Shown: positions 47,201-62,200 of the stretch, one piece after another
Layout: each line of letters begins with the position of its first letter
How positions within the stretch are numbered: the first letter of the stretch is position 1
From: Blastobasis lacticolella
Lineage: Eukaryota > Arthropoda > Insecta > Lepidoptera > Blastobasidae
Length of the DNA: 64,000 nt
Direction of reading: 5' to 3'
Assembly (NCBI GenBank): GCA_905147135.1
Contig: LR990052.1
Coordinates: forward strand, 12,400,200-12,464,199
The notes under the pieces: model-generated
Database searches by the model: none
What the model saw: only the letters and a program-made list of their open reading frames with translations
What the model was told of the DNA's origin: nothing
Position numbers and translations under genes: made by a program

Positions 47201-50200
47201 ATACGAGTTCCGTATTTTACATTCTTCCGTTTTTCATTCTCTTTGTACCGGCTGGATCTTAGTGAACACTTTCTATGTACCGCTAGACCGCATCCTTTAA
47301 ACTAAGATAAACGGTTTTACGTTTAATTAAATTTTTATCAGTATTTTGCATTGTGTTTAATCATTTTGTTTACAAAATAAACAGAAGAAGCAGCAAACAA
47401 TATGTCACAGTATCGGTATAGTGCAGTCCGTGCAATTGTATAATTTTATAATAAGCAGTGCAAATATATACGCATGTACTATGTGGTCGGCCCCATGTTG
47501 TCATAGGGGAAGAGTGATGAAAATGAAAAGTGTGACTTACTACTGCTATGCGGTTGGTACGATCGCAAACGAAATTGTGCTACATTCAAGGCTCTGGCAG
47601 TCATCCACCGTGTCAACCCGAAATATTACTGCACTGTTACTTATAAAATTACGTAATTATAATGGATTAGTACTGTGGCATCGTATATTGAGTTATTGAT
47701 ATTAGCCCTCACGTGTTGTTAGAGGTTTAGAAGTATTATTTTCAATGCAAATTGCCAATCAAGTCGAACCTCGCTGACTTACAAACCGTTTCGACGCAGA
47801 GCCAATTAAAATGTGCGCAGTAAATAGAATGGCACAAAATATTTGTAAATATAAGAAAAATTTTGATTCGGAGACACGCGAACAAACGAGCAGACCGTGT
47901 CCGTGCTATTATTTTTAATCTGGAAAGAAACTCGGATTTATTATTCGGTAATCAGACATTATGTTTCGTTTTTGCCTAATTCGAATCTTCTTGTAGTTCA
48001 GTTATTATCTTTCCAATACAGGCGAATACATAAAAAGAGTCGAGAAGTTCGTTAATTTTGAATTTGGTGGTCTGACTCATTTGATCGGCGCAGGAGAGCT
48101 GTAAAACTAATTTAATACCCTCAGGGGCGTGACACAGGACCTGTTAGCACACGAGTATTTACTTTTACGATGTGTTTGAAGTTTGCAATTCATGTAATTT
48201 TACTTGAATGAAATGTCACAGTAATCGCAGTGAAACCAAACATTAAAGAAAGGGCACTGTGCGACTAGTGCTGAATGAGGAATATTTTTTCGATGCAATC
48301 TTTATCGAGAACCATAGACAATGCAGAATTATTTGCAAAGCATCTGCAAGATAGCTACCACAGGGTTCTTAACAAACTTGTATAACATCAGAAAATATGA
48401 AAAATTATTAATTAAAAAAAAATTATTCCATCAACTAAATTTACAATCACAATTTTATGAGTTGTAGGGGTCTCCATTTAAGTAAGGGTTTACTTGTGTC
48501 AGGAGGCCCCGTTGTTCTAAACAGTCACCAAAAGCAATTTAGTAGGGAACAACATTAAAAATATATTTAATTAATAGAATATATATTTAAATTATTAATT
48601 AATAGGAAAAAATGAATGCTAAACCACCTGCCGTTATATATATGTAATATGACTTTAAATAAATTCTTGATACCAAAAGGTATGCATATGGTCGTGATAA
48701 TTATAACAAACAGCTTTTACTATAGCACCAACCCTAAAACCGCGAACAAACAGCGAAAGCGAATCAGCTGTTTCATACAAAATTAAAAAGGAATTCTGCC
48801 AAAATGTATGAAACCGCTGACTTATTTCGCGATTTCAGAGTTGCTGCCATAGTAAAAGATGTTTGTGCACATACTTAATTAATAATAAGAATTAATTTAA
48901 AGTCACTCTGTATTTACCATAGGAAACTGTTTTACCCTATGAATTTAAAATAAAATATAACTTCCTGAAATATAATTTCACGATTTCAAATAGCGCTAGT
49001 GAGGCGTAAGGCCTATTGTAAAAATACTGCCGCGCTCTTGGGCAGAAAAAACTATTCAAAAATAACGAATCTATTCCAGCCAATGACAGGGCTTTATGTT
49101 GACATTAAACCTAACGCCATCTCGTGGATTTTGGAATCACGAAATCCCTTATATAATTGGCCATACCATTCATTTCTTCCCACCATACAAAGCCTTCTTA
49201 TCACCAACCAAATAGCGAACAGGAGAACAAAAAATGCTTTTTTCTATCGAAACTATCATAAACTCGTTGCAGATCTTCCACAAATAATTCTCACCATCCT
49301 TTTACAAGTACTTATGCGTGAATCTACGGCGATTCCTATACTCGGTAGCCTGTGTCACGCCCTATATCAATCCGTGGTCTCCTAGGTGGGTACCTGGTTC
49401 CTAGTGAGGATCGAAGTGGAATGGCGTCGGCGGGTGAGAGCGGCGTCGGCTGCGCCCGCGCCGCCCGCCATCTGTATCACACCATCAACTCGGTGGCTCG
49501 GTGGCCCAACACCCCCCTTTCACATTGCAATGGTACTAGTTAGGACATGCCGGTGTTGCGGCGAACATGTTGCTGTCGCGGGGAACACGTCGCACTCTTT
49601 TGGGGAACAAGCCTTGTGGAGAACCGACAAGGAGTGAGATGTTGTAACGTTTTGCCCTCAACAGAGTGTCACATGTAACCCCTTTAGCAACTGTTGCACT
49701 AATCGCAATTACATACATTATTATCCCAATTTAATATCTTGCTTATTTACAAAAGTCGACTGTACGAGTATGAAACCCGAGTTAGAATGTCGCCTCGACG
49801 CGAAAGGCTCCACAACAATTGTATTGAGGACCCACAGCAAAGGCCAGTTGCTTAAATTGTACGTCATAATGGGCCACGAGTACCCATTGTATCCATCTTA
49901 ATTTTAATGCGATACTGAAGCTATAAAAAAGTGGAACACTGAGCTATAATACTAAACAAAGAACCTATAGACCACAAACGAAAAATAAACAAAAACGATT
50001 AAGTATTATTTTCTAGTTAATCATGCAATAGATCACTCGAACATGAAATTATGACTTTTATTTAGCAAATGTGTATCAACGGAAAGATCAGGTACATATA
50101 AACTGTCTAGGTAGACAGTCATATACTCAACACTGTAACAAACTAATATGACTAGGATAATTTCATGTTTGAGGATAAATTAGTACTTATTTACATTTAA

Positions 50201-53200
50201 GTAGTTTATTAGAGTCCAGGCTACTGCTGAATTATCTAATCACTAAAAGCTAACAACTAAATTGCGGTAAGTAAAGAGTGCTATAAAGATCCATGCAGTG
50301 CAATAACTACGAGTAAAGCTCGTATAATAAATACGTGAGTGAATGCAATGCATACTCATGCCAATTACATTGTGTATTTACAGAAATATGTACAGTGGAC
50401 AGAAATATTACAGTTTCCGGAAGAAACCTTATCAATATAAAAAATGTTGTGCGAACTAAAAACATTAAAAATTTATATAATTGAAAGATAACCTGGAAAA
50501 TATTTTTGCTAATAATGAAAAAAAAATTGCATATGCTGCAAATTTATACAGCTACTGGTAAAGTATTAATAAAAGAAGTCTAAAATAGTCGATAGTACAT
50601 TTCTAGTTCAAAAATAAATCCAAATCGAGCCTAAACCGATAGAATCTCGGCCTTTCTAGTCCTAGCTGGCCGTTACGTCCTAAAGGCTAGCCGCCCGGTT
50701 CCAAAATTAAAAAGAACTGTCAAAACCACTGAGTAAAAATTAGTTTACTGGAATCGAATCAATAGAATTATAGCCAATCACAGAATGATAGCTTTAGTCA
50801 TTTCTAAAGCTGTTATCCTGATTGGCTCATATTTTGTACCTTTAACCAATTGAAAATAGGTAGGAACCGGGCATAAAACTATATAATAAACGGCCTCCTT
50901 CATAGCTCTACTGAACTGAACTATAGAACAAGAAAATCGCGTGCTTGTCCAATACAAGTGTCCATAACTTACCCTCTGCTTGTTTGGTCTTTTGACTTTG
51001 TTCAGATATAGCTCAGTCATTTTGAGGAACCCATCGGTCAGTTGTTCCAAGTCTTGTCGCGTGGGAGTCGGGTATATGTCGCAGTGCGTGGTCTCGTCAT
51101 CCACGATTTTCTTCGTGGCTGGGTTGCTGAGAGGCAGAAGAAGGGTCCGGAATCTCCAATACTTGAGCGCCTGCTGGAATGGCAGTGTATTTGAGTATGG
51201 TTTGTTTTGCTCGAGATTTTTGCTCGTTTTCATCGATTGAGATGAACGGGTTGTGTGCCTCAATTTCGGTTTTAGCATGCTGCTACACTCATATATCGTG
51301 TACTTCAACCTATATGACAATTGTGCCAAAAACAAACAAAAGGATTCTCCATTTCGCAGTGGAGGAAGAATTAACAAACAAACATTTAACCTGGATTCAG
51401 CACTCAACCTGCGCAAACCGCATACGTCGGTCGCACGTCAACGAAGATACGTCACCCAGGTTTACAATAACCCTAAACTTCAACATATACAGTTACCTCC
51501 ACAAGTGCGAAGTCAGTGTCGCCCCTAGTGCAGATGTAGTGGTCCATGTAGTTCCAGTTATAATTCTCCAGTTTCTCAGTGGTGAACGACACCCAGGACA
51601 CTTCGTAGGTGTCGTGGTTTGGCGCGTGGAAACGGTACCGGTAGTGGATGTTGAATGGTGGGTATGGGTGCCTGGAAGGTAATGAAGTAGCTTGTACGTT
51701 TGGGTCAAAGAAATGGTTTATCAGTTTGTAAAATGTTTCATGTTTTGTGTGGTGTGTGGTGCCGCCACCTCAAAGAATAGCACCATCCCATCTCTTCCCG
51801 TGGGTGTCGTAAGAGGCGACTAAGGGACAAATCCGAAAGGTGGGCAGCAGCATCTTTCTGGGTAGATTTACATCAACTGCACTGCGATCTCCAACCCGCC
51901 TGCCAAGCGTGGAGATTATGGCAATGACCTCCCCTTTCGTGGGAGAGGCCCGAAGTCCTGCAGTGGACTTTTATGGGCTGTGATGATGAAAATGTTTCAT
52001 GTAACCAAAATATCAGCAAAGTGAGACTGTCAGAATATCATTGCAAGCGAAAAACGACCTTGTTGCTTTTTGACGTACAACTGAACTTCAATCTTAGGTT
52101 AGTAAAGCAATTACTACCGAGTTTACCTCGTTAACATCTTAGTATCGCAACAAGGCCAGACACAACAAAATACAATTTTCATTTCCTTAATTTTTTTGCT
52201 CAACTCAACAAAGGCGTTTAATGTGTTCTCATTTTGCTATTATGCAATCCAATCCAATTACTTCGTCAATTATTCGCTCATATTACAACACAATTTCGTT
52301 TAAATATTGGACTATGCCAATAATAAAGATACATTACATTGGTTGTAATCAAACCTAACTAGTAAAACAAAACAAAATATTTGTCATCATTATCAGCCAA
52401 TACTAGTCCACTGCCGGAGGACATAGGCCTCCCCAACTCGCGCCAATGTCCTTGTCCTCGGCCGCATCCAGCATCAGCAGCCGACCGCATATCGTCACTC
52501 CACCTGGGGCCTTACCATGAATTTCATCCGTTCAAGTTCCGCGCAGTTAAGTTGGGAAAGAGACAAGCTTACACATATAGCGCTGTCTCGTTCTAAGCAG
52601 GGCAGTTCTGTTTAGGTTCTGCTATTAGCACATGGTAAGCCCCCTGGCCGCAGGGCATCCCACACCACGCTTACCGAATCACAGTCTCCACTCAAGAACT
52701 CGTTCATCCCAACTCACCTAGGCCTATACCTGGTGACCGTGATAGTCGATCCGAACAGGGTCAGCTTGTGGAATATCCGTCCGATAGACAGCAGGTACCG
52801 CTTGGTGGCGCTCGCCGTCTTGCCGCCTTGAGGCGCGACCTTGGACGGCGGCGGCACGGGCGTGGACGGGCAGTGGGGCTCCATCATCTCCTTCTCGTTC
52901 ACGCCCACTATTAGTTGGAAACCCTGGGAAGGCAGAAGGACTAGTTTCGAATATATGGCGACAAAAACTAGCAACATGTGCCGGAGATTTAGAAATTAAT
53001 GGTGTTGATTTAAAGTAGGCAGCGGTGACTGTTCATCAGGTGGCCCGCTTGCTTGTTTGTTTACGGATTGACATAAAAAACTGTTACTTATTCCACTTGA
53101 TACGGTTGTTTCGTTATTTAGTGAGAAAGGGGAGCAGACAACACAGCTGGTGGGAAGTAAAAACTAGCTAATAACATGCAGAACCGCAAGTGCTTTCTCA

Positions 53201-56200
53201 CTGTGAGTACTACGATATTTTTACTTATGCTTGTACTCTTGCGCTGGCTACGTTACATACTAGAGGCAGGTAAACGAGCAAGCGAGCCACCACAACATGG
53301 AATGGAACACATTGCCTGCGAGTGCTTTCCCTGATCATTATAATCTGGACGCCTTCAAGGCTAGAGTGAATAGGCTGTTCCTAGATAGGCAGGCTCTATC
53401 TTCGGCATTTTCACCAGGTGAGATGCCGGTCAAAAGCCTGGCTAGTCTAGGGGCGGTATTCACAGTCGATTCTTAAATGTAAGTCGGTCTTAAGGCGATC
53501 TTAAGATCGCATTTCGATTCACAGACGCACCTTGAGACCGTCTTAAGGCAGAAGTCAAATCGCTACCTTACCCAAGGCAGAACTAATTCACAAACGATGC
53601 TTGAGCTCGGTCTCAAGACCATCTTACTGCGCATGATTCACAGTCGATTCTGAGAGATCTTAAATGCCAACATAACCTCACTATTTGAGCACAGCAGTCG
53701 AAATATTTCAAGTCGACGTTACACTCGACTTAAGATGATCTCAGAAACATTATTTTTATAAATAATACGGTTTCAGTTCTATCAATGGTATTAATTATTT
53801 CATGATAGGAGTATTCGAAGTGACTCGTATACATTTCATTAAACGCTATTGTGTTTGCACGCGTTTGTAATGTATTGGTGAGTTTTTCGGAGTTTTTTGG
53901 AGAATATTTTCTCTATGTACAGAACTCTGAAATCTTTGGAGTCTCAGCGCAGACTCCGTACGTTTAATTTTCGCGCATCCAATCACGTCTCGTAGCTCTC
54001 CCCACCGAAGGGTCTGGCCTCTTGTGAGTAGGCCCTTTCATGCTCGTGAGAGGGTTCGATCGCTGTGTGCTCGACTCTAGTACGTTCGAATAAACAAAAC
54101 TCTCGATATTTTTTCGATAAACATTACAAACTACTAAAATTTTATGGAGGAACACATAAAATTACAAGTACCGTCAGAATATGTTATTGTTTAATGCTGA
54201 CGTCTTATAGGTAACCATATCCCCTATTACATTCCTCTCATAACTCGTTAATAATCTAATTTTATAATGAATGCCTATTCCTTTCTGATAAAATATTAAA
54301 ATAATTATATCGAATGTATTGCTTTTTGCAATTTCGCGGTCTTTTTGCGAAAGTTACTAGCGCACTCTGTCGACGAATTTCACATTCGTCACACAACTAT
54401 ATGAGCTTATTGATTGGCTGCTCTAACGGAATAATTCCGGAAAGACCCGAACCTCATGTGAGATCGTCTCAAGCATTGACTTCGCTAAGGTGATCTTAAA
54501 CGAAATAAGTAAATGGTTGTGACCAAATTCTTACGTAAGGTGATCTTACTTTCCGACTGTGAATACATAAGGTCTCAAGATCGTCTGTGTCTTAAGATGA
54601 ACTTACGTGAGGCGATCCCAAGAACGGTCTTGAGACTCGACTGTGAATACGGCCCTAGGTCTTGAACAATAAATATGCCTGATGGGAAGTGATAACCGCC
54701 ACTCAAAGGCTTTAGTAACACATGGGGAGTCGCGAATAAGTTGCCAGTTTGTACTTTGCTGGGTTTGTTTGATTGTTAAGTAACAATTATTAATTTAGGT
54801 CTCCATCATTATCATCATCGTTATCACAGTTCATAACCGTCCACTGCAGGACTTAGGGCCTCTCCCACGAAAAGGGAGGTTATTGCCATAATCTTCACGC
54901 TTAGCAGGCGGGTTAAAGATCGCAGTGCTATAATATAACAATGGAACGCTGCAGCCCATTTTCCGGTCTACGGAGACTCTAGATATTAAGCCTCGCAAAC
55001 ATTAGTTACCTTGTACGACACACACTAGTGTAAAGGGTTGGGGCTATTCTACTCTGCTGGAGACCACAAAGCCAAGGTCTCCATACCTCCCACGCACACT
55101 AAAGTTGCAGAATGACCTACCAGGAGAGGTTTTCCCTGGAGAGTACAACATGGAGTTCTTCAAGAAAGGGGTGATAAGGTTTTAACGGGGTCGGCAACGC
55201 GTGGGTGATTGCTTGCTTTAAAAAAAAACCTAAGCGGATTCCCAAAATTTAACCAGTGATAGTAACACAAGCGAACCATACCTGCGCCAATCGTTGCGAC
55301 ACCAACTCCTTAAACACCTCCGTGGTAGTCAGAGGCTCCTTGTATATCGCTCTGTTCTGTGCGAAGTCCGCATTCACATCGTCCGGCAACAGGTTGTAAT
55401 CCGACACAAGATAGTCGTTTTGCAACGACCTCTTGTCCGGGAAGTAGTCCGTTGTTATGGGAAGACACGCCGGGATAGTCAGCGATTTCCAGTCCACGCC
55501 TGGCGATGACATTTTGTATGAGAGTCACTGTTTTATCATGTGATGCGTAGTTATGAAGGTAAATATGGAGACAGATGTATATGGAGAGGACACTTCGAAT
55601 TACTACTTGATGAAATACGTTTGTATCGCCGATATTAGCTACTGATCATACATATATCAGCTGTACCAAAGCGCAAAGACAAAGCTACGTATTCGTATCG
55701 CTCTCTCGCTCTGTACTCAAGCCGGTCAGACCACACCTATAGTCTATTCGCAGTAAGAAAATAGTGTAAAAACTCACAGTGGAGTAAAAATTAAACAATT
55801 TATATTTTTTAAAAAGAGTTCGGTTTAATAATGAATAAAAATCAACTTAATAGTCTCAAACTAAATATAAAATCAAGGATATCCCATGGATATCCCTTTG
55901 CTTAGCAGCAAGTCTAGTATTTACTGTTTATTCCAACCGGCGAGGCATTCATTTATATTATTTTACCGCCGTCAACTGGTCAATGTGAGTTAGCTTTGTA
56001 ATTTGTTGCGACCCGTTTGATCGAGAGGCGGGGCTAGGCGGATAACGATGACTCACTATTTTGTTATCGCGAATGAACTAGTGTTTTAAAGAATTCTCAA
56101 GCTCACGAAGTGTTCCCTCCATTTTTACCTATACGTTCGTGTGTGTGGCGGACGTCACTAATATTTGCTAATCGATAAGTATTTTGGATTTGCAGGCCTT

Positions 56201-59200
56201 ATAAATAGGAATAAACTTTAGTGACCAAATACAAGTAATTCGACATATTTCTTAAAGGGCGTAGCAATAGAGATAGTGATCTGAAAAGTAATAAGTATGC
56301 CACAAATTATTCAAATTTGAGTTTCGAGTTGAGGTACAGTTGCCAAGGTGTGAAAGTGACTTACGGGTTTTCATTAGAGTGGAATCTGAGACTCTAAATT
56401 TAATAATTGTCCCATAGTTTCGGGGTTTCACCCAAAAGTAATCTGGTGTAGCCAAAACAAGAATTATGCAGCTGACATCTGCATTATTATTACGCTCTTG
56501 AGGTAATGTATCGAATTACGTGAACATAGTTTTTCAGATTGTTATGTGTTGTACAACAGTAATTATCAAACTATTGTTTAATATAACGAATGTGGGTGAA
56601 ACATGTATAAAACAACATTTATGTGATAAAAAAACAATAGTGTATTTTAAACTTTACAAGTACAAATTTTTATATTTTATAACATATATAGAAAGTGCAT
56701 ATCTACCGCACATTTAGGGCACATGCATACAGGACAGGCGGAATAACGGTAAGTGACTGGAGACTGACAATTATTGATACTCTTAAGACTAAAGAAAAAT
56801 AATTACAATATCAAGGTATTTCTACCATCATGGTGGTACTTCACTTGGTTTTTCTTTGCTATTGTTTATAAAGATAAGCACACAAGCTTATGGTCCGCTG
56901 GGAGGTAAGCAATTACCTCACACTATTAGTAGCAGAGCTGTATTGCTGTTGTAAACGTATTTGTGAACACACGCCATTTATTATTTTATTTTTAATGAAT
57001 GAATTTATATTAAATCCATTGATTTATGAACCCGCAAACATTTTCACAAGATTGGCTTCTGGCGTCCATTTTTAGATAGTGTGTTTGTTGTATTTGGACT
57101 TAAAACATTTCGTCAAATACATTAATAGAATACACTTCGCAAATAACAAATTGTCAAGTAAGTGAAGTTTCACAAAACACATAATTCAGCCTAATGGTCA
57201 CTTACCAATATTCCACCTTACACTGCGAAGGCTACAAAGCGTGAAATCGAAGAGCCATGCTGTTAGTTTCGCCTTACAAATAAAAAAAAGGGTCACATGC
57301 AACGCTATTGCTTGCTATTTCCCTCATCCCAGTTGTTAAACCTGTCGCGTGGTCAGTACACGCGTTAGACTCACATATCGATAAATGAATACATAAGATA
57401 CATAATTCGGCACTATGTTACGTAATCGGTATATGGATTCGCTAGTGACATACGCAGAAGCCACGGAAATCGACCCCACAAGTGAGAGCTTTATGCGTTA
57501 ACTACTCGATGCAAGTCTAATTATTGATATATATCAAACCTATTGCTTTGTTCGCTTTCGCCCGTGTCCCAACATGGTATGTAGGTAATGCGACGGTATC
57601 ATGAAACATCAAAAATGAGATGAGCATTAAGTTGCGAAGTGGTTACACATGACCCACCGTAGTATGAGTTATAGAATGGTGAGATCCAACGCCTTAATCG
57701 TAATATTGACTTTATACATTGTCAAAAAAATTCGTCTGGCGTTTCTTCTGTTTTCACAATAAGTATCGGTAGATTACTTAAACAACAGAATTATATTTAA
57801 CATATCACTAACCACTAAGTATTATTCTAAGAATGACCGCATAGTATACAGATTTGGAATTGTTTAATTTAGCGGACACTCAGTGTCAATAGAAGGCATA
57901 ATTCAAAACAAAATTATTTTTTTATTATTTGCTTCTATATCGCAGGATAGCGGAAAAGACGGATCAATACTTAAATAATAGGACAATTACAAAGGTTCTG
58001 CGGCACTTGAAATATAATTAAAACTATATTCAATTAAACTGTTCTGAAATAAATTATTTCTAAATCGTAAACTTGTTCAACTATTATTGATACTGATGAT
58101 GTGGATGTGAGGTAGGTGTAGCTCGGAAGTTATGTAATGTAATTATTTTGAACTGGATTTCATCACTTATAAAATTGACCTCAGTTGGAACGAATGACAA
58201 ATGGTCATAATGAGTATAAATCAAAACGTGAAATCAGATCGGAAGGCAACGAAACCATCTGTCTTAGTTGTCAGGTGTCAATTATCCAATCCTTTGCAAT
58301 CGTCCTAGGAATTTCGCAATGACACGACTTCAACGACTATCCCAAGACGCGCTATAAACTATTTGGTCAGCTTTACAGAACGCGCACAATCATTTCCCAA
58401 AATGACATTTACATATAAGAGGGTAGTTTTGAGTTACTAACCTGTCGTCAGTGCTGGGGTCCACTCTTGTTCACCCGTAGCGCCCCAAAGTAGGGCCAGG
58501 GACGCATTGTTGGTGGTGGACGGGGGCCCTAGGGCCACACCAAGGACGCTTAGCGCCCCAGAAGCGCTTATCATGCGCTTGCGATTTGATATCGTATTTC
58601 CTGTGAATGGGAATGGATAAAGTTGTAATATCATAAAGTATGGTCTGGTGTAAGGTTTTCGGTGTATCTGAATTCGTATAAACAGCATTAGAGCTCACGT
58701 TAGTTACCCTTATGCTATAATCTAAATATGTAGATTACATAGACTAGTGGCCTAAAATATGAAGAGCAAGTTTCTGGTCAGTCAATTTAAAATAGGGAAA
58801 AGCAAAATGTGTAAGCGGAATGAAAAGTCAATGCGTATTGCACTATAGCTACATGGACGTCGACATCAGATAGATAGCATTTTATTTTTATTTTATTTTT
58901 TGTATCTGAACTTTTTACGACTTTTATACCAAAACCCAACAGTTTATAAGTAATACATTGTAAGGCCTAAGCTGACATGTCTACACTGGCTACCTTACCC
59001 TCATTACATCAAATAAATAGGCCAATAATACCCCTCTGTCTTGACAGACTGTGGGTAGGCAGGTAAAATCCCACAAAATGCCTTCGCGAATGGACACCAA
59101 ACACCGCAGTCAACCTACCATCGACCTGATGCGTCCCATGCGTGGCGTGGTTGGCGTGGCTGGCATGGCTGGCATGGGTGGCATGGGTGGCATGGATGGC

Positions 59201-62200
59201 GTGGCTGGCGTTTGGCGTGTTATTTTCCTTTGTGGCGTCGTCGGGCCTCGCCGCGGGCTCGCCCGCCGGCCGCGCCTGATAATGATGCTGTTGGATCAAC
59301 ACACCCGTCGGACCTGGGGGAAAGGTTACGTTTTAACTAGGTTCAGTTTAAAACATTCTACGCAATGGGAGAGACGATCAAAACTGTCTTGTTTCACGTG
59401 AGTAGCGGAGACTTTTTGAAGTGACCGAAATAAGGTGTAGCAAACAAGGCAATTTTTCTACTAACGGGAGGTGAACGAGCAAGTCACTTGATAGACTCCT
59501 GGCTCACCCGGAGAGACGTGGGTGCTTTACTGGCCTTTCAGATAGGCTCATTTTATAGGGTTCAAACTATCAATGTCTTAAAGATGGTACCACTCACGCG
59601 AGGCCGCCTCCGAGACGTTGGGAGCGGAGGCTCTGTACGAGGCACAAACCATTCACACTCTTCAGTTTACTTGTAGTATCCCCTATTAAGACAGTGGATT
59701 CGCTTTAACTGTTGTATACTAAGCCCCAACCACAGAGTATACAGAGAGAAAACGGTATACAAATACGCTTTGATAGTTACACTACTACGAACAGGTACCC
59801 TCAGGCGGGTGCATCGCGAGACCGTTTTTTCTCGACGCGACGCCACCGCCTGACTCCTGAGCTCACGTCTGCGCCCGTTTTCTCTCTGTATAGGTACTTA
59901 CCTAATGTGTGTATAGGTACTTAGAAACCAGCACATTCAGGCGACTGGAAGTGTAACCATGATACAATCTGGTCAGGTTCCCCTGGTAGCAAAGTCATGG
60001 AAATCAAATGGCAGTCGCTCCACTGTAATAGCCTGATCTGCCAAATCCTGGATCATGGTCAAGGCAGACTCCGGGCCCTTGTGCGCGAGAGCACAACCAG
60101 GACATTGACGCCAAGATTACGAGGCTGATGAAGATGACTTATCGCTCCCGAGGCGACGCCGCCGCCTGACTCCCGCGCCACGTTTTCTCCCTATATAGGT
60201 ATTTCGTATTCCAACTCACCCTTAGGAAAGATATGCGTCCACCGCCGCCTGTTGGACGTCAATTTGACGGTGACGTGCGAAGGGTCGAAGGGGTTGATGA
60301 GGGCGCGTCCCGAGCGCCGAACAGCTGGCCGCTGGGCGGGCGCTCCCCCCGCCCCCGCGCGCCCCGCCCGCCCCCCGCGAGCCCCCAGCGGGGAGTCCGT
60401 CACGTCGCTGTTAGAGTCGTACGCGGTGGACTTGCCTGGGGATCAACGATTTGGGATTAGGACATACTAATATTGTAGCACCAACCCCTCACACTCGTGG
60501 GTGTCGCACAAGGCGACTAATGTTATCGAGGCTTCTGCCACATTCATCAACATTTTCATACATGGTCGTCGGGTTAGGGTAGGTACTCTTGACCTTTAAA
60601 ATGCTATGTAACTGACAATTAATTTCAATTTCAATTTATTTAGCATTCCATGTGTTCCATTAGACGTTATTAAAACACGTAAAGTACAATTTTAGACCGT
60701 ATCGCAGGCAGCAGCTTCATAAATGTTGGTTTGATTAAAGGCTATTGTAATTATGAACTGTCTTACAGCAATTGCGAGAGTTAGTCCATGGCATTTTTAA
60801 TTTACAGGTACTCTAGGATATACTTTAGGTAACTGCTAAAATCTTCATATGGTATCTATCACTCACCATAACCACAGTACAGAAACAATCAGAAGGAATC
60901 GGCTGAAACGCGCATTACCTAACAAAGATATAAAGAGCTCAAAAATGCGTTGAGTAGCATCCAGAAAAGAGAATACGGCGCAGCGCTTGTCTACTTAACT
61001 TGGCGGGGGGCACTACAGTGCCCCCTGGTTTCAGGGTACGCTTTTACCTCTTAATCCCTCGTATTAGTACTCTCTATAATTTCATTATCTCTACCTCTCT
61101 CTTCCTTACTCAATATATATGCATTGTTACTTAGGACATAATGTATACCTAGATACTGAATTTTGGACAATGTATGAACAATACTAATAAAGAAATATGA
61201 AATATGAAATATAAGAGAACCATCGGCACGGAAATTCCACAGATGAATACTGTTCGACATTTCATAATTGTAATCGATTCTAGTTTGACGTCATAAGAAA
61301 TAAGTGCTTGAACGACGAAAAAACCAATTATAAGTGAATTTATACATACTTCCACCAGTGAGTATATCTCCCAGACTGTGATGTATATCGGGATCCGACA
61401 TTTTCCTATAGTGCAAGGCGGAAACGGGTGGACTTCGTCTACTGATGCCTTCTAAACCTGCCACCGACGTTTTCTTCGTACGAGGCACTCTTTGTACACT
61501 AAAAACAAAGAATAATGAATAAATAATGGAGAAATATTTGATAATAAAAATGTTTGATAAACTGGGTACCCCGGGTATTGCAAACGTCCATAGGCTGCTG
61601 TAACTGCTTACCATCAGGCAGGCCGTAAGCTTATCTGCCACCTTAGTGGTTTAAAAAAAAAATTACTTTATAATATTATGAAACCTGGCAACATACCACG
61701 TGCTATGTGCAGGAGGCAACTGAAAGACCTGTGCGTCATAGGCATCGTAATCAAATATAGAGTTGTGCATGTACTCGTCCTCTTTAAGCAACTTCGCTTT
61801 CCTCTCGTTGTCGTACATCTTCTTCAGCGGCTCCTGACTCTTTCTAGGCGGGAGCTTGATCCTTGGTATGAAGTTGGAATACGCGACCTTCTTGTTGGTT
61901 GAATAGAAGGAGAGATTGATCCAGTGGGGCATAGAGTAGTCGTCTATGGAGTTGAGATTGTTGTCCTTGTTGTGGAACTTGAGCAGGGGGACTGCGTGCA
62001 GAGGCTGTTCGCCGACGCAGACCAAGTCGCTGCCGACACCGTTATCTATAATCCGTTGCTTGGTCACGTTCGTCAGCTCCCTGTCCACCTCGAAGACACC
62101 AACGCCCGGGGTAATGACGACACTCAACTGCCCGGTGCGGTCGAAACACCGATCCAGGTAATGCTTCTCGAACACTGGAAGGTGAAAAATAATTGAGAAT

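Noticed and set aside
59051..59401. Plus-strand Gly/Met-rich frame
   Set aside because: Antisense shadow of the His-Ala repeat in Iml1 exon 7.
60233..60470. Two GC-rich plus-strand frames
   Set aside because: Antisense to the GC-rich Iml1 exon 6.
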